NCBI RefSeq assembly: GCF_902459615.1
Contig: NZ_CABPSA010000010.1
Span: forward strand, 62,001 to 126,000
From: Pandoraea commovens
GTDB lineage: Bacteria; Pseudomonadota; Gammaproteobacteria; Burkholderiales; Burkholderiaceae
Reading direction: 5' to 3'
Length of the DNA stretch: 64,000 nucleotides
This document shows positions 18,612 to 27,016 of this stretch, piece by piece (position 1 is the first letter of the stretch; every line of letters begins with the position of its first letter). The translations under genes and the position numbers were made by a program. Under the pieces are notes generated by a model. That model did no database searches and was not told where the DNA came from. It saw nothing but the letters and a program-made list of their open reading frames with translations.

Positions 18612-20357
18612 TCAGAGAATTTCCGCCGCGTAGTCCGCCAGCCGCGAACGTTCGCCGCGCGCGAGCGTGACGTGTCCGCTGTGACCCCAGCCCTTGAAGC
18701 GATCCACCACATACGTGAGGCCCGAGCTGCCTTCGGTCAGGTACGGCGTGTCGATCTGTGCGATGTTGCCCAGACAGATCAGCTTGGTGCCGGGACCTGC
18801 GCGCGTGACGAGCGTCTTCATCTGCTTCGGCGTCAGGTTCTGCGCCTCGTCGATGATGACGAACTTGTTCACGAACGTACGACCGCGCATGAAGTTCATG
18901 CTCTTGACCTTGAGTCGCGAGCGAATCAGTTCCTGCGTGGCCGCACGGCCCCATTCGCCAGCGGAGTCGTCGGTCTTTTGCAGCACTTCGAGGTTGTCGT
19001 CGAATGCACCCATCCAAGGCTGCATCTTCTCTTCCTCAGTGCCCGGCAGGAAGCCGATATCTTCACCGACGGGCACGGTCGCGCGCGTGATGATGATCTC
19101 GTTGTAACGCTTCTCGTCGAGCGTCTGCGCCAGACCGGCGGCGAGTGCCAGCAGCGTCTTGCCGGTGCCTGCCTGACCCAGCAAGGTGATGAAGTCCACT
19201 TCCGGATTCATCAGCAGGTTCAGGGCGAAGTTCTGCTCGCGGTTGCGTGCCGTGATGCCCCACACATTGTTCTTGTGATGGCCATAGTCACGCAGCGTTT
19301 GCAGCAACGCTGTCTTGCCGTTGATCTCCCGCACTTGCGCGTAGAAGGGTGCCTCACCGTTGTTCGTCTCCAGATAGACGAACTGGTTGATGAGGAAATT
19401 CGCGCAAAGCGGCCCGGTGATGCGATAGAACGTGGTGCCTGTCCGATTGTCCTGCCAGCTTTCCATGCCCTTGCCGTGCTTCGTCCAGAAGTCCGGCGGC
19501 AAAGCCATCACACCCGAGTAGAGCAGATCGCTGTCCTCGAGCACCTTGTCGTTGAAGTAATCTTCTGCGGGCAGGCCGAGTGCATGCGCTTTGACACGCA
19601 TGTTGATGTCCTTCGACACCAGCACGACCTGACGATCGCGGAACTTGTCCTGCAGCGCGCGCACGACACCGAGAATCTGGTTGTCGGCCTTGCCTTGCGG
19701 CAGACCTTCGAGCGGCGGAACGTCGGGCAGATCGGTCTGGAAGTACAGGCGCCCGGTGGCATCCTTGTTGCCGAGTCGCGAGAGTGGAATGCCTTCGGCC
19801 ATCGACTTCGTGCCGCTTTCCGCGACCAGCCCGTCGAGCGTGCGGCTCACCTGACGCGCATTGCGCGCCACTTCCGACATGCCCTTCTTGTGATTGTCGA
19901 GCTCTTCCAACGTCATCATCGGGAGATAGACGTCGTGCTCTTCGAAGCGGAACAGGCTGCTCGGATCGTGCATGAGCACGTTGGTGTCGAGCACGAAAAG
20001 TTTCGCCGGTTCCTGATCTTTACCGCGTGTACGTTTCGAACCCTGGCCCGTCGCCGTCGACTTCACGGCCTTGAGGGACGGGCTGGCGCCGCTGGAGTCT
20101 GCCGAAGGCGGCGACTGGGGCGAACGTGCAGCGGGCGACGGCTGTGGTGCAGTCTGCGTCGCCGGAGCGGTTTTGGGGACGACCTTCAACTCAGTCGCGC
20201 TGGCGGCTCCCGCAGCACCAGACGTTTCGCCCAGTGCTTGTTGTTCAGACGAGGGGATCGGTTTCTTGGCCTCCGTGCGCGAAGGTTTGAGGCGAGTGGG
20301 GAATTGTTCCGGGGCAAGCAGCGAGCCCGGTTTGGTCGGCGCCGATGGCAATGGCAT
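18612..20357 (-). CDS. PIN domain-PhoH ATPase fusion protein
   Basis: It is a predicted RNA-processing ATPase of the PhoH2 type, 581 aa. An N-terminal ~115-residue Pro/Ala/Ser-rich region is followed by a PIN RNase domain (FVLDTNVLMHDP at about 121-132, with acidic active-site residues) and a PhoH P-loop domain with Walker A GQAGTGKT near 394-401 and Walker B FVIIDEAQN near 500. PIN-PhoH proteins are reported as sequence-specific RNA helicase/RNases. ATG 20357 (MPLPSAP) is preferred over a TTG five codons earlier. A hairpin at 20392-20424 lies just upstream. Confidence 0.9.
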   Translation of the reverse strand: MPLPSAPTKPGSLLAPEQFPTRLKPSRTEAKKPIPSSEQQALGETSGAAGAASATELKVVPKTAPATQTAPQPSPAARSPQSPPSADSSGASPSLKAVKSTATGQGSKRTRGKDQEPAKLFVLDTNVLMHDPSSLFRFEEHDVYLPMMTLEELDNHKKGMSEVARNARQVSRTLDGLVAESGTKSMAEGIPLSRLGNKDATGRLYFQTDLPDVPPLEGLPQGKADNQILGVVRALQDKFRDRQVVLVSKDINMRVKAHALGLPAEDYFNDKVLEDSDLLYSGVMALPPDFWTKHGKGMESWQDNRTGTTFYRITGPLCANFLINQFVYLETNNGEAPFYAQVREINGKTALLQTLRDYGHHKNNVWGITARNREQNFALNLLMNPEVDFITLLGQAGTGKTLLALAAGLAQTLDEKRYNEIIITRATVPVGEDIGFLPGTEEEKMQPWMGAFDDNLEVLQKTDDSAGEWGRAATQELIRSRLKVKSMNFMRGRTFVNKFVIIDEAQNLTPKQMKTLVTRAGPGTKLICLGNIAQIDTPYLTEGSSGLTYVVDRFKGWGHSGHVTLARGERSRLADYAAEIL

Positions 20358-20677
20358 AGATTTCCCGTTCAAGAAAACACAACACTACTCGGCCGGGACA
20401 AACGGCAATACATCACGTCCCGGCAACAAAAAAGCCGCCTGCCCGGACGCACCGGAGAGGCGGCTTGGCTGAAGGCGCCGCCGTGGCGACGCCTGCAATA
20501 GTCTCGTTCAATGCGCTTGATCATTACGGCCGACTATAACGTCTCTTGCCGTGCTTGTATAGCGTCGAATGCCCTCACTGGCGGTCGCTATCGGCCCCTG
20601 CGCAACACCGGCCCGAATAGCGCTCGCAAGCGTGCCCGACGACCCGCTTCATGCGAGTGTCATGCACGCTTGCCGGT
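20358..20677. other. Intergenic region between PhoH gene and bcp
   Basis: It holds the bcp terminator (20428-20466) and, between that and PhoH, an 8-bp inverted repeat GCCGGGAC / GTCCCGGC (20392-20399 and 20417-20424) that could be an operator or leader hairpin. The part next to bcp (about 20470-20677) shows nothing I can assign. Confidence 0.6.
20428..20466 (-). terminator. Rho-independent terminator downstream of bcp
   Basis: On the minus strand AAGCCGCCT pairs with AGGCGGCTT (arms 20458-20466 and 20432-20440), followed by six T. It lies ~210 nt past the bcp stop and isolates the arnD-bcp transcript from the PhoH gene. Confidence 0.85.
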
Positions 20678-21139
20678 TCAGATCGCCTGCACGGCGGCCA
20701 GCACGTCCGCCACGTGATCGGGCACACGCACACCACGCCATTCCTTGCGCAGAACCCCTTTCTCGTCGATCAGAAACGTGCTGCGTTCGATCCCAAGATG
20801 TTCTTTGCCATACAGTTTTTTCAGCTTGATGACACCGAACAGTTTGCAGACCGCTTCATCGCCATCGGAGATCAGCGGGAACGGCAGTTCCAGCTTGTTC
20901 TTGAAGTTCTCGTGCGAACGCAGGCTGTCGCGAGACACGCCGACGATCTGTGCCCCGGCGGCCTGAAACTGGTCGTAGTTGTCGCGGAAGTTCATGCCTT
21001 CCGTCGTGCAGCCGGGCGTGTTGTCCTTCGGGTAAAAGTAGATCACCACCTTCTGGCCTCGATGGGCCTTGAGCGAAAAATCGCCGCCGGTGGCCGGTGC
21101 GGTGAAATCGGGCACGGGAGTGTCGATGGCTACCGTCAC
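20678..21139 (-). CDS. bcp: Peroxiredoxin, Bcp/PrxQ family
   Basis: This thiol peroxidase is 153 aa with a thioredoxin fold. The peroxidatic cysteine is Cys44 in FYPKDNTPGCTTEG. E. coli Bcp has its resolving cysteine five residues later; here that position is Met49, and the only other cysteine I see is about Cys98 in DEAVCKLFG. It therefore probably belongs to the 1-Cys class or uses a non-canonical partner. The gene follows arnD by 63 nt and likely shares its transcript. Confidence 0.92.
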   Translation of the reverse strand: MTVAIDTPVPDFTAPATGGDFSLKAHRGQKVVIYFYPKDNTPGCTTEGMNFRDNYDQFQAAGAQIVGVSRDSLRSHENFKNKLELPFPLISDGDEAVCKLFGVIKLKKLYGKEHLGIERSTFLIDEKGVLRKEWRGVRVPDHVADVLAAVQAI

Positions 21140-21202
21140 TATGGTCTCCTTGGGTGGCCTCGCAGGGCCGGTTCGGAAAGTCTTTCGAATATGGGGGATG
21201 GC

Positions 21203-22105
21203 TCAGGCGGCCTGGCCTTCCAGAATCAGATCGCCGGAGCGGCCCGGAATCTCGCCCCACACGACCGGATGTGCGGGCAGTGCGGCCAGATCCAGCGTTG
21301 CGTAATAGTCGCCCATCGTGACCAGATCGTGGCCCTGTCGACGCCAACCGGCAAGCAACTGACGGAACAGCGGTGCCAGCTTCTGACCTTCGAGTTCCGC
21401 GTGAAGCGTGAACACGTGATCTTGCGCCGGATCGCGGGTCAGGGCAAGCAGATGCTCGGCCACACCGTTGATGTCGCGGCCGTCGACGCCCAGCAACTCG
21501 TCTACGGTCGGCAGGGTGGTGGGCATCTGGACGTGGTTCAGACGCACGCCGTCGACGATCGGGTAGTGCGGGGCGTCACCGCGCCCGTCCGACGAATACT
21601 TCATGCCCCAGGCATCGATCTGACGGAACGCGTGGTTGTTCATTTGCCAGCCGGCTGCGCCGTGCGTGAGCGGGGGTGCACCGAAGATCTGCGCGAATCG
21701 TGCGTGCGCTTGCGCCATCTGGTGCTGCGTCCATGCCGCGTCGCGCGTGCGCACGTTGTCCTGCCAGTACGTGTGATCCCAGGTGTGGATGCCCGTCTCG
21801 TGGCCAGCGCTTTGCACGGTACGCATGACGTCCGCCGCACGCTTGCCGATATCCGGGCCGGGCAGCAGCGTGCCGTACATGAGCGTCTTGAAGCCGTAAT
21901 GCTCGACCACCGACGTGCGCGAGACTTTCTTCAGAAAGCCGGGGCGGAAGACACGCTTGAGCGCCCAGCCCGTGTGATCGGGGCCGAGGCTGAACAGGAA
22001 CGTCGCCATCGCCTCGTGTTCGGCCAGCGCGGCGAGCAGATTGGGCACGCCTTCGCGGGTGCCGCGCAGCGTGTCGACATCGATCTTCAGGACAATCTTG
22101 GCCAT
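21203..22105 (-). CDS. arnD: 4-deoxy-4-formamido-L-arabinose-phosphoundecaprenol deformylase ArnD
   Basis: It removes the formyl group from undecaprenyl-phosphate-Ara4FN before the sugar is flipped and transferred to lipid A. It is a 300-aa polysaccharide-deacetylase (NodB) fold: LKIDVDTLRGT near residue 5 with the metal/catalytic Asp, ETGIHTWDHTYWQ near 130 with metal histidines, and a C-terminal EGQKLAPLFRQLL block. ATG 22105 is chosen as the start of family homology. It is separated from the other arn genes by a terminator and a new promoter. Confidence 0.92.
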   Translation of the reverse strand: MAKIVLKIDVDTLRGTREGVPNLLAALAEHEAMATFLFSLGPDHTGWALKRVFRPGFLKKVSRTSVVEHYGFKTLMYGTLLPGPDIGKRAADVMRTVQSAGHETGIHTWDHTYWQDNVRTRDAAWTQHQMAQAHARFAQIFGAPPLTHGAAGWQMNNHAFRQIDAWGMKYSSDGRGDAPHYPIVDGVRLNHVQMPTTLPTVDELLGVDGRDINGVAEHLLALTRDPAQDHVFTLHAELEGQKLAPLFRQLLAGWRRQGHDLVTMGDYYATLDLAALPAHPVVWGEIPGRSGDLILEGQAA

Positions 22106-22171
22106 AGCCGCCCTTGAGTAGTACATCCAAGCCATCGCCGCCGAGGGGCGCGATGTCTCGAATGTCGAATC

Positions 22172-22199
22172 AAATTACACAGTCAAACTGCTGAGTCAA
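22172..22199 (-). promoter_or_regulatory. Candidate promoter for arnD-bcp
   Basis: On the minus strand TTGACT (22199-22194) and TAATTT (22177-22172) are 16 nt apart. The -35 matches five of six consensus bases, the -10 only three. It lies directly behind the upstream terminator, which supports separate expression of arnD. Confidence 0.35.
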
Positions 22200-22232
22200 A
22201 AACGCCCGATGCGCCGAGGGCGCACCGGGCGT
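22198..22232 (-). terminator. Rho-independent terminator between the ArnA dehydrogenase gene and arnD
   Basis: On the minus strand the ~15-bp stem ACGCCCGGTGCGCC / GGCGCATCGGGCGT closes a 3-nt loop and is followed by five T. It lies ~75 nt past the dehydrogenase stop. Confidence 0.88.
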
Positions 22233-22305
22233 GTCGTGCGGTGTTCCGGTCATGCCGCCAGGTCGCGAGCGCGTCGCGGCGGCAGACTGGCGCAGGGCAC
22301 TGGCG

Positions 22306-23355
22306 TTATTCGCCCTCGACCAGACGACGAGCTTCGGCGACGTGACCGCGATACGCTTCGAAAATCTTGCGCAGGGCATCTTCCATCGACGTCGTCGGCT
22401 TCCAGTCGAGTTCCTGCATCGTGTTCTCGATCTTCGGCACGCGGTTCTGCACGTCCTGATAGCCGTTGCCGTAGTAAGCACCCGACGTCGTTTCGATGAG
22501 CTGAACCTTCTTGGCCGTCTCGGCGTATTCCGGATACTCGCTTGCCAGCTTGAGCATCATGTTGGCGAGTTCGCGCACCGAGAAGTTGTTCGTCGGATTG
22601 CCGATGTTGTAGATCTTGCCGCTCGCAACCTTGTCCTTGTTGTCGATGATGCGCACCAGTGCGTCGATACCGTCGTCGATGTCGGTAAAGGCGCGCTTCT
22701 GGTTGCCGCCGTCGACCAGGCTGATGTTCTCACCACGGGCGATGTGGCCGAGGAACTGCGTGACCACGCGCGACGAACCTTCCTTCGGCGTATAGATCGA
22801 GTCGAGGCCGGCACCGATCCAGTTGAACGGACGGAACAGCGAGAAGTTCAGGCCTTCCTGCATGCCGTAGCCCCAGATCACACGATCCATGAGCTGCTTC
22901 GAGCAAGCGTAGATCCAGCGCGGCTTGTTGATCGGGCCGTAGATCAGCGGCGAGTTTTCCGGATCGAATTCGCCGTCGGTGCACATGCCGTAGACCTCGG
23001 AGGTCGACGGGAACACCAGATGCTTGCCGTACTTCACGGCCGAGCGGACGATCGGCAGGTTCGCTTCGAAGTCGAGTTCGAACACGCGCAGCGGGGCCTT
23101 CACATAGGTGGCCGGCGTTGCGATGGCGACCAGCGGGAGGATCACGTCACACTTGCGAATGTGGTACTCGACCCATTCCTTGTTGATCGTGATGTCGCCT
23201 TCGAAGAAGTGCATGCGCTCGTGGTTGACCAGATCGCCGAGGCGATCGGTGAGCATGTCCATGCCATAAACTTCCCAGTCGGTCGTCTCCAGGATGCGCT
23301 TCGACAGATGGTGGCCGATGAACCCGTTGACACCGAGAATCAGGACTTTTTTCAT
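22306..23355 (-). CDS. arnA: UDP-glucuronate decarboxylase/dehydrogenase (ArnA C-terminal-type, stand-alone)
   Basis: It oxidatively decarboxylates UDP-glucuronic acid to UDP-4-keto-pentose, the committed step to Ara4N. It is 349 aa, an extended SDR: NAD-binding GVNGFIG at 8-14, STSEVYG at 117-123, and the catalytic Tyr149-x3-Lys153 pair. It corresponds to residues ~315-660 of E. coli ArnA but stands alone here, with the formyltransferase half encoded by the preceding gene seven bases upstream. It ends the arnT-to-dehydrogenase transcript. Confidence 0.93.
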   Translation of the reverse strand: MKKVLILGVNGFIGHHLSKRILETTDWEVYGMDMLTDRLGDLVNHERMHFFEGDITINKEWVEYHIRKCDVILPLVAIATPATYVKAPLRVFELDFEANLPIVRSAVKYGKHLVFPSTSEVYGMCTDGEFDPENSPLIYGPINKPRWIYACSKQLMDRVIWGYGMQEGLNFSLFRPFNWIGAGLDSIYTPKEGSSRVVTQFLGHIARGENISLVDGGNQKRAFTDIDDGIDALVRIIDNKDKVASGKIYNIGNPTNNFSVRELANMMLKLASEYPEYAETAKKVQLIETTSGAYYGNGYQDVQNRVPKIENTMQELDWKPTTSMEDALRKIFEAYRGHVAEARRLVEGE

Positions 23356-23362
23356 ATTACGG

Positions 23363-24289
23363 TCAGTGATTGAGCTGGGAAAACTGTGCCGGCGCGAGAG
23401 GCTTGCCGTCCAGCGTTAGTTCATGAATGACGATGGCATTTCCGTCGCCGCAAATGCCGAGGAGCGCATTATCCACTACTTGCAGTCCGCAGGGCAAACC
23501 GGCCGGGGCGGGCGAGCGGGACAGACGAGCCTGGTTGACCACGAAACGGCGCTCGCCAACGTCGGTAAAGGCCCCCGGATACGGAGGTGCGACGGCTCGG
23601 ATCAGGTTGTAGACGCTCTGCGCCGACTGCGTCCAGTCGATTCGGCCGTCTTCGGGCTTGCGCCCCCCGAAGTAGCTGCCAGCGGCGAGATCGTTGGTCA
23701 GGCGAGGGGCGGTCCCGGCGATCAGGCCCGGCAGGCAGCGCCAGAGCGTCTGCTCGGCCGCAACCGTGACCTTCTCGAACACTTCGCCCGCCGTGTCGTC
23801 CGGCAGGATCGGCACCGACGTCTGGTCGATGATCGCCCCGGCGTCCGGCTTCAGCGCCATTTCATGCAGCGTGGCACCTGTTTCCGTTTCGCCTCGCAAA
23901 ACCGCCCAATTGACGGGCACGCGCCCGCGATACTTTGGCAGCAGTGAGCCATGCATGTTGAACGCGCCGCGCGGGGCGATATCCAGCACGGCCACCGGGA
24001 TCATGTGGCGGTAGTAGAACGAAAAAATAAAGTCCGGCGCGATGGCGCGGATACGCTCGGCGAGCGCGGGATCGGTCGGATCCTCAGGGGTGACGACCGG
24101 GATACCGTGCTCGGCGGCGACGCCTGCGACACTGCCGAACCAGATGTTCTCGTTCGGGTTGTCCTGGTGCGTGACGACGAGCGCGACGTCGACGCCGCGC
24201 GCGAGCAGCACTTGCAGGCAGCGAACGCCGACGTTGTGATACGCGAAGACAACCGCTTTGGTTGCCGACGTTACAGACGTATTGCTCAT
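23363..24289 (-). CDS. UDP-Ara4N formyltransferase (ArnA N-terminal-type, stand-alone)
   Basis: It formylates UDP-Ara4N using N10-formyl-tetrahydrofolate. It is 308 aa with the Met-tRNA formyltransferase fold. FNMHGSLLPKYRG places catalytic Asn111 and His113, and Asp149 lies in KPDAGAIID; these match Asn102, His104 and Asp140 of E. coli ArnA with a nine-residue shift. The C-terminal OB-like domain is present. The ATG overlaps the arnC stop by four bases, so the two are translationally coupled. Confidence 0.92.
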   Translation of the reverse strand: MSNTSVTSATKAVVFAYHNVGVRCLQVLLARGVDVALVVTHQDNPNENIWFGSVAGVAAEHGIPVVTPEDPTDPALAERIRAIAPDFIFSFYYRHMIPVAVLDIAPRGAFNMHGSLLPKYRGRVPVNWAVLRGETETGATLHEMALKPDAGAIIDQTSVPILPDDTAGEVFEKVTVAAEQTLWRCLPGLIAGTAPRLTNDLAAGSYFGGRKPEDGRIDWTQSAQSVYNLIRAVAPPYPGAFTDVGERRFVVNQARLSRSPAPAGLPCGLQVVDNALLGICGDGNAIVIHELTLDGKPLAPAQFSQLNH

Positions 24290-25320
24290 GACGTGTGCGA
24301 CCCCAGCTCGGTAGCGCCGGTGCTCAGGGTGGCGCTCTGCGAGCCCGATTTGTCGCCATGAGCAACGGGGTGAGCGTCATGCGATTCGTGGGCCTGCAAC
24401 ACTGCTTGCACCAGATAGCGGGGACGCTGGCGAACCTGTTGATAAATACGACCGATGTACTCGCCGAGCAGGCCCATGCCGAACAGGATCACGCCCAACA
24501 GGCAGAACGTCACGGCGAACAGGGTGAACACGCCCTGAACTTCCGAGCCGAACAGGAAACGTCGTGCCATCAGCACGACAAACAGTACGCCTGAGGCGGC
24601 CGACAGCGTGATACCCACGCCCGAGAGCCATTGCAGCGGTACGACCGAGAAGCCGGTGACCAGATCGAAGTTCAGGCGAATAAGCGCATAGAGCGAGTAC
24701 TTCGACTCTCCGGCAAAGCGCTCTTCGTGGGCGACGTCCACTTCCGTCGGGTTTTGGGCAAACGTATAAGCCAGCGCCGGAATGAAGGTGTTGATCTCGC
24801 GGCACTGATTGACCGTATCGACGATGTGGCGGCTGTAGCCGCGCAGCATGCAGCCCTGATCGGTCATGCGAATGCGCGTGATGCGCTCGCGCAGACGGTT
24901 CATGGCGCGCGAGGCGTTACGGCGGAACCACGTGTCCTGACGGTTCATACGCACCGTGCCCACGTAGTCGTGTCCTGCGGCGAGTTGCGCCACGAGCTTG
25001 CCGATTTCTTCCGGCGGGTTCTGCAGGTCGGCGTCGAGCGTAACGACCCATTCGCCGCGTGTGTGCTCGAAGCCCGCCAGAATGGCCATGTGCTGACCGT
25101 AGTTGCCGTTGAACAGCACCACGCGCGTCACGTCCGGGCGCGCGCGATATTGTTCGGCAAGCATGGCCGCCGAACGGTCGCGGCTGCCATCGTTGACGAA
25201 CACCACTTCGTAGGTCACACCCAGCTTATCGAGCGCCGGGTAAAGCCGTGCGAAGAGGGCGGCGAGGCCAGCCTCTTCGTTGTATACCGGGATGACGACG
25301 GAGAGTTGTGGTCGATTCAT
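24286..25320 (-). CDS. arnC: Undecaprenyl-phosphate Ara4FN transferase ArnC
   Basis: This GT2 glycosyltransferase moves Ara4FN from UDP to undecaprenyl phosphate. It is 344 aa: an N-terminal GT-A domain with SVVIPVYNEE, VFVNDGSRD and TLDADLQNPPEE (metal-binding DAD), then two hydrophobic segments near residues 235-300 that anchor it to the inner membrane, and a ~40-residue tail. It overlaps arnB upstream and the formyltransferase downstream by four bases each. Confidence 0.93.
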   Translation of the reverse strand: MNRPQLSVVIPVYNEEAGLAALFARLYPALDKLGVTYEVVFVNDGSRDRSAAMLAEQYRARPDVTRVVLFNGNYGQHMAILAGFEHTRGEWVVTLDADLQNPPEEIGKLVAQLAAGHDYVGTVRMNRQDTWFRRNASRAMNRLRERITRIRMTDQGCMLRGYSRHIVDTVNQCREINTFIPALAYTFAQNPTEVDVAHEERFAGESKYSLYALIRLNFDLVTGFSVVPLQWLSGVGITLSAASGVLFVVLMARRFLFGSEVQGVFTLFAVTFCLLGVILFGMGLLGEYIGRIYQQVRQRPRYLVQAVLQAHESHDAHPVAHGDKSGSQSATLSTGATELGSHTS

Positions 25321-26483
25321 TTTTTGTAATCAGCGCAAATAGCGTTTACGGCTTCGCAGACGCGCGCAACGTCGGCATCCGTCATGGCGGGGTATAGCGG
25401 GAGCGTCAGGATGGCGCGGCCCAGACGTTCCGTATGCGGGAACTGGCCTTCCTTGAAACCCAGTGCACGATACATTGTAAACAGGTGGATGGCGGGGTAG
25501 TGCACACCGCTGCCGATGCCGCGCGCCTTCAACTGTTCCATGAAGCCCGCACGGTCAATCGTGAGCTGCGCCAGCGGCAGTTCGATCTGGAACATATGCC
25601 AGTTCGAATTCGTGAAATCGGCGCGCGGCAGGCCCACACCCAGCGCAACGGCGGCACCGCCCGCGAGCTTGTCGAAATACTGGCGTGCCAGTTCGGTGCG
25701 GCGATTGTTGAATGCTGCCAGATGCGGCATCTGGCCGAGGCCTACACGCGCGGCCACATCCGTCAGGTTGTACTTGCCACCCAGCACGTCGACATCCATG
25801 CCGTCGAGACCGAAACGAGTCACGCCCTGCAGACGGTACTTCTCGGCAAGACGCGCTTCGTCGTCGGTGTTGAACACCAGCGCGCCGCCTTCGATGGAGG
25901 TGAGGTTCTTGTTCGGGTGGAAGCTGAACGAGACGAGATCGCCAATCGAGCCGATGCGTTTGCCGTTCCAGCTCGCGCCCATGGCCTGAGCGGCGTCTTC
26001 GACCACGCGCAGCTTGTGGCGGCGTGCGATGTCGTACAGGCGGTCCATGTCGACCGGCAGGCCAGCGAGGTAGACGGGGATGATCGCGCGGGTCTTGGGC
26101 GTGATCGCCTTCTCAAGCAGGTCGAGGTCGATATTGCGCGTGGCGGGGTCGACGTCGACGAAGACCGGCGTGGCGCCCACTTCGAGAATGACGTTGGACG
26201 TGGCGACCCACGACAGCGGCGTGGTGATGACTTCGTCGCCGCTTTGCACGCCGGCGATGCGCAGGCCGATTTCGAGTGTGGCCGTGCCCGAATTGAAGAC
26301 GCGCACCGGACGTCCACCGAAATATTCGGAAAGCGCCTTTTCAAAGGCCTGTACTTGCGGCCCCGAGGTGATCCACCCCGAGCGCAGCACTTCGGTCACG
26401 CCGGCGATCGTTGCTTCGTCGATGCTCGGCCGCGTGAACGGGATGAACGGTTGATTCGGTTGGGAGGTTGCCGAGTCGCTCAT
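25317..26483 (-). CDS. arnB: UDP-4-amino-4-deoxy-L-arabinose aminotransferase ArnB
   Basis: This PLP enzyme converts UDP-4-keto-pentose to UDP-Ara4N using glutamate. It is 388 aa, DegT/DnrJ/EryC1 fold, with the PLP Schiff-base lysine Lys192 in FHPNKNLTSIEGG and the VEDAAQAMGA block (161-170) that stacks on the cofactor. It is followed with a four-base overlap by arnC. Confidence 0.93.
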   Translation of the reverse strand: MSDSATSQPNQPFIPFTRPSIDEATIAGVTEVLRSGWITSGPQVQAFEKALSEYFGGRPVRVFNSGTATLEIGLRIAGVQSGDEVITTPLSWVATSNVILEVGATPVFVDVDPATRNIDLDLLEKAITPKTRAIIPVYLAGLPVDMDRLYDIARRHKLRVVEDAAQAMGASWNGKRIGSIGDLVSFSFHPNKNLTSIEGGALVFNTDDEARLAEKYRLQGVTRFGLDGMDVDVLGGKYNLTDVAARVGLGQMPHLAAFNNRRTELARQYFDKLAGGAAVALGVGLPRADFTNSNWHMFQIELPLAQLTIDRAGFMEQLKARGIGSGVHYPAIHLFTMYRALGFKEGQFPHTERLGRAILTLPLYPAMTDADVARVCEAVNAICADYKK

Positions 26484-26577
26484 GATGTATGACTAAGCCT
26501 CAAAATAGCTCGAATGTGCATGGAAAACGCGCAGGCCCTGTGGGATGCGCGTACGGCGATTTCCTCGGACGCCAGAC

Positions 26578-26949
26578 TTAGCTGCGCGCCAGAATATAAA
26601 CACCCACAAGAATGATGCCGATGGCCACCACGCGCTGCATCGACAGCGTTTCGCCGAACAGATACCACGCGGCGAACGCGTTCACGACATAGCCCAGCGA
26701 GAGCATCGGGTAGGCAATCGAGACTTCGACGCGTGAGAGCGCCAGAATCCAGACGACCACGCTGATGGCATAGCAGACGAGCCCGCCCATGATCGGTACC
26801 TGCGTGGCAAGTTTGATACCGATGGGCACAATGTTGGCGCGCGTGAATTCCAGGGCGCCGATGGCATTGGCGCCCGCTTTGAGCAACAGCTGGGCGCACG
26901 CGTTGAGCAGCACGCCGGTGAGAATAAGGGAAAACGTCGCGAGATTCAT
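26578..26949 (-). CDS. ArnE/ArnF-like small membrane protein (SMR/EamA fold)
   Basis: It is 123 aa with four hydrophobic helices, the small-multidrug-resistance topology. The GVLLNACAQLLLKAGA and RVEVSIAYPMLSLGYV blocks match ArnE/ArnF subunits that flip undecaprenyl-phosphate-Ara4N to the periplasm. Enteric bacteria use an ArnE-ArnF heterodimer; only one such gene is visible here, between arnT and arnB, so it may act as a homodimer. A generic SMR exporter is the alternative, but the location argues for the Arn role. Confidence 0.82.
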   Translation of the reverse strand: MNLATFSLILTGVLLNACAQLLLKAGANAIGALEFTRANIVPIGIKLATQVPIMGGLVCYAISVVVWILALSRVEVSIAYPMLSLGYVVNAFAAWYLFGETLSMQRVVAIGIILVGVYILARS

Positions 26950-27016
26950 GGAACGTTTGTGAACGTTTGTGAATAATTATGGATACCGCAAATAGTCTCG
27001 GGAAACCCCAAGCGCG

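Noticed and set aside
20392-20424. GCCGGGAC/GTCCCGGC hairpin as a terminator
   Set aside because: The loop is 17 nt and no T-run follows on either strand; kept only as a possible leader structure of the PhoH gene.
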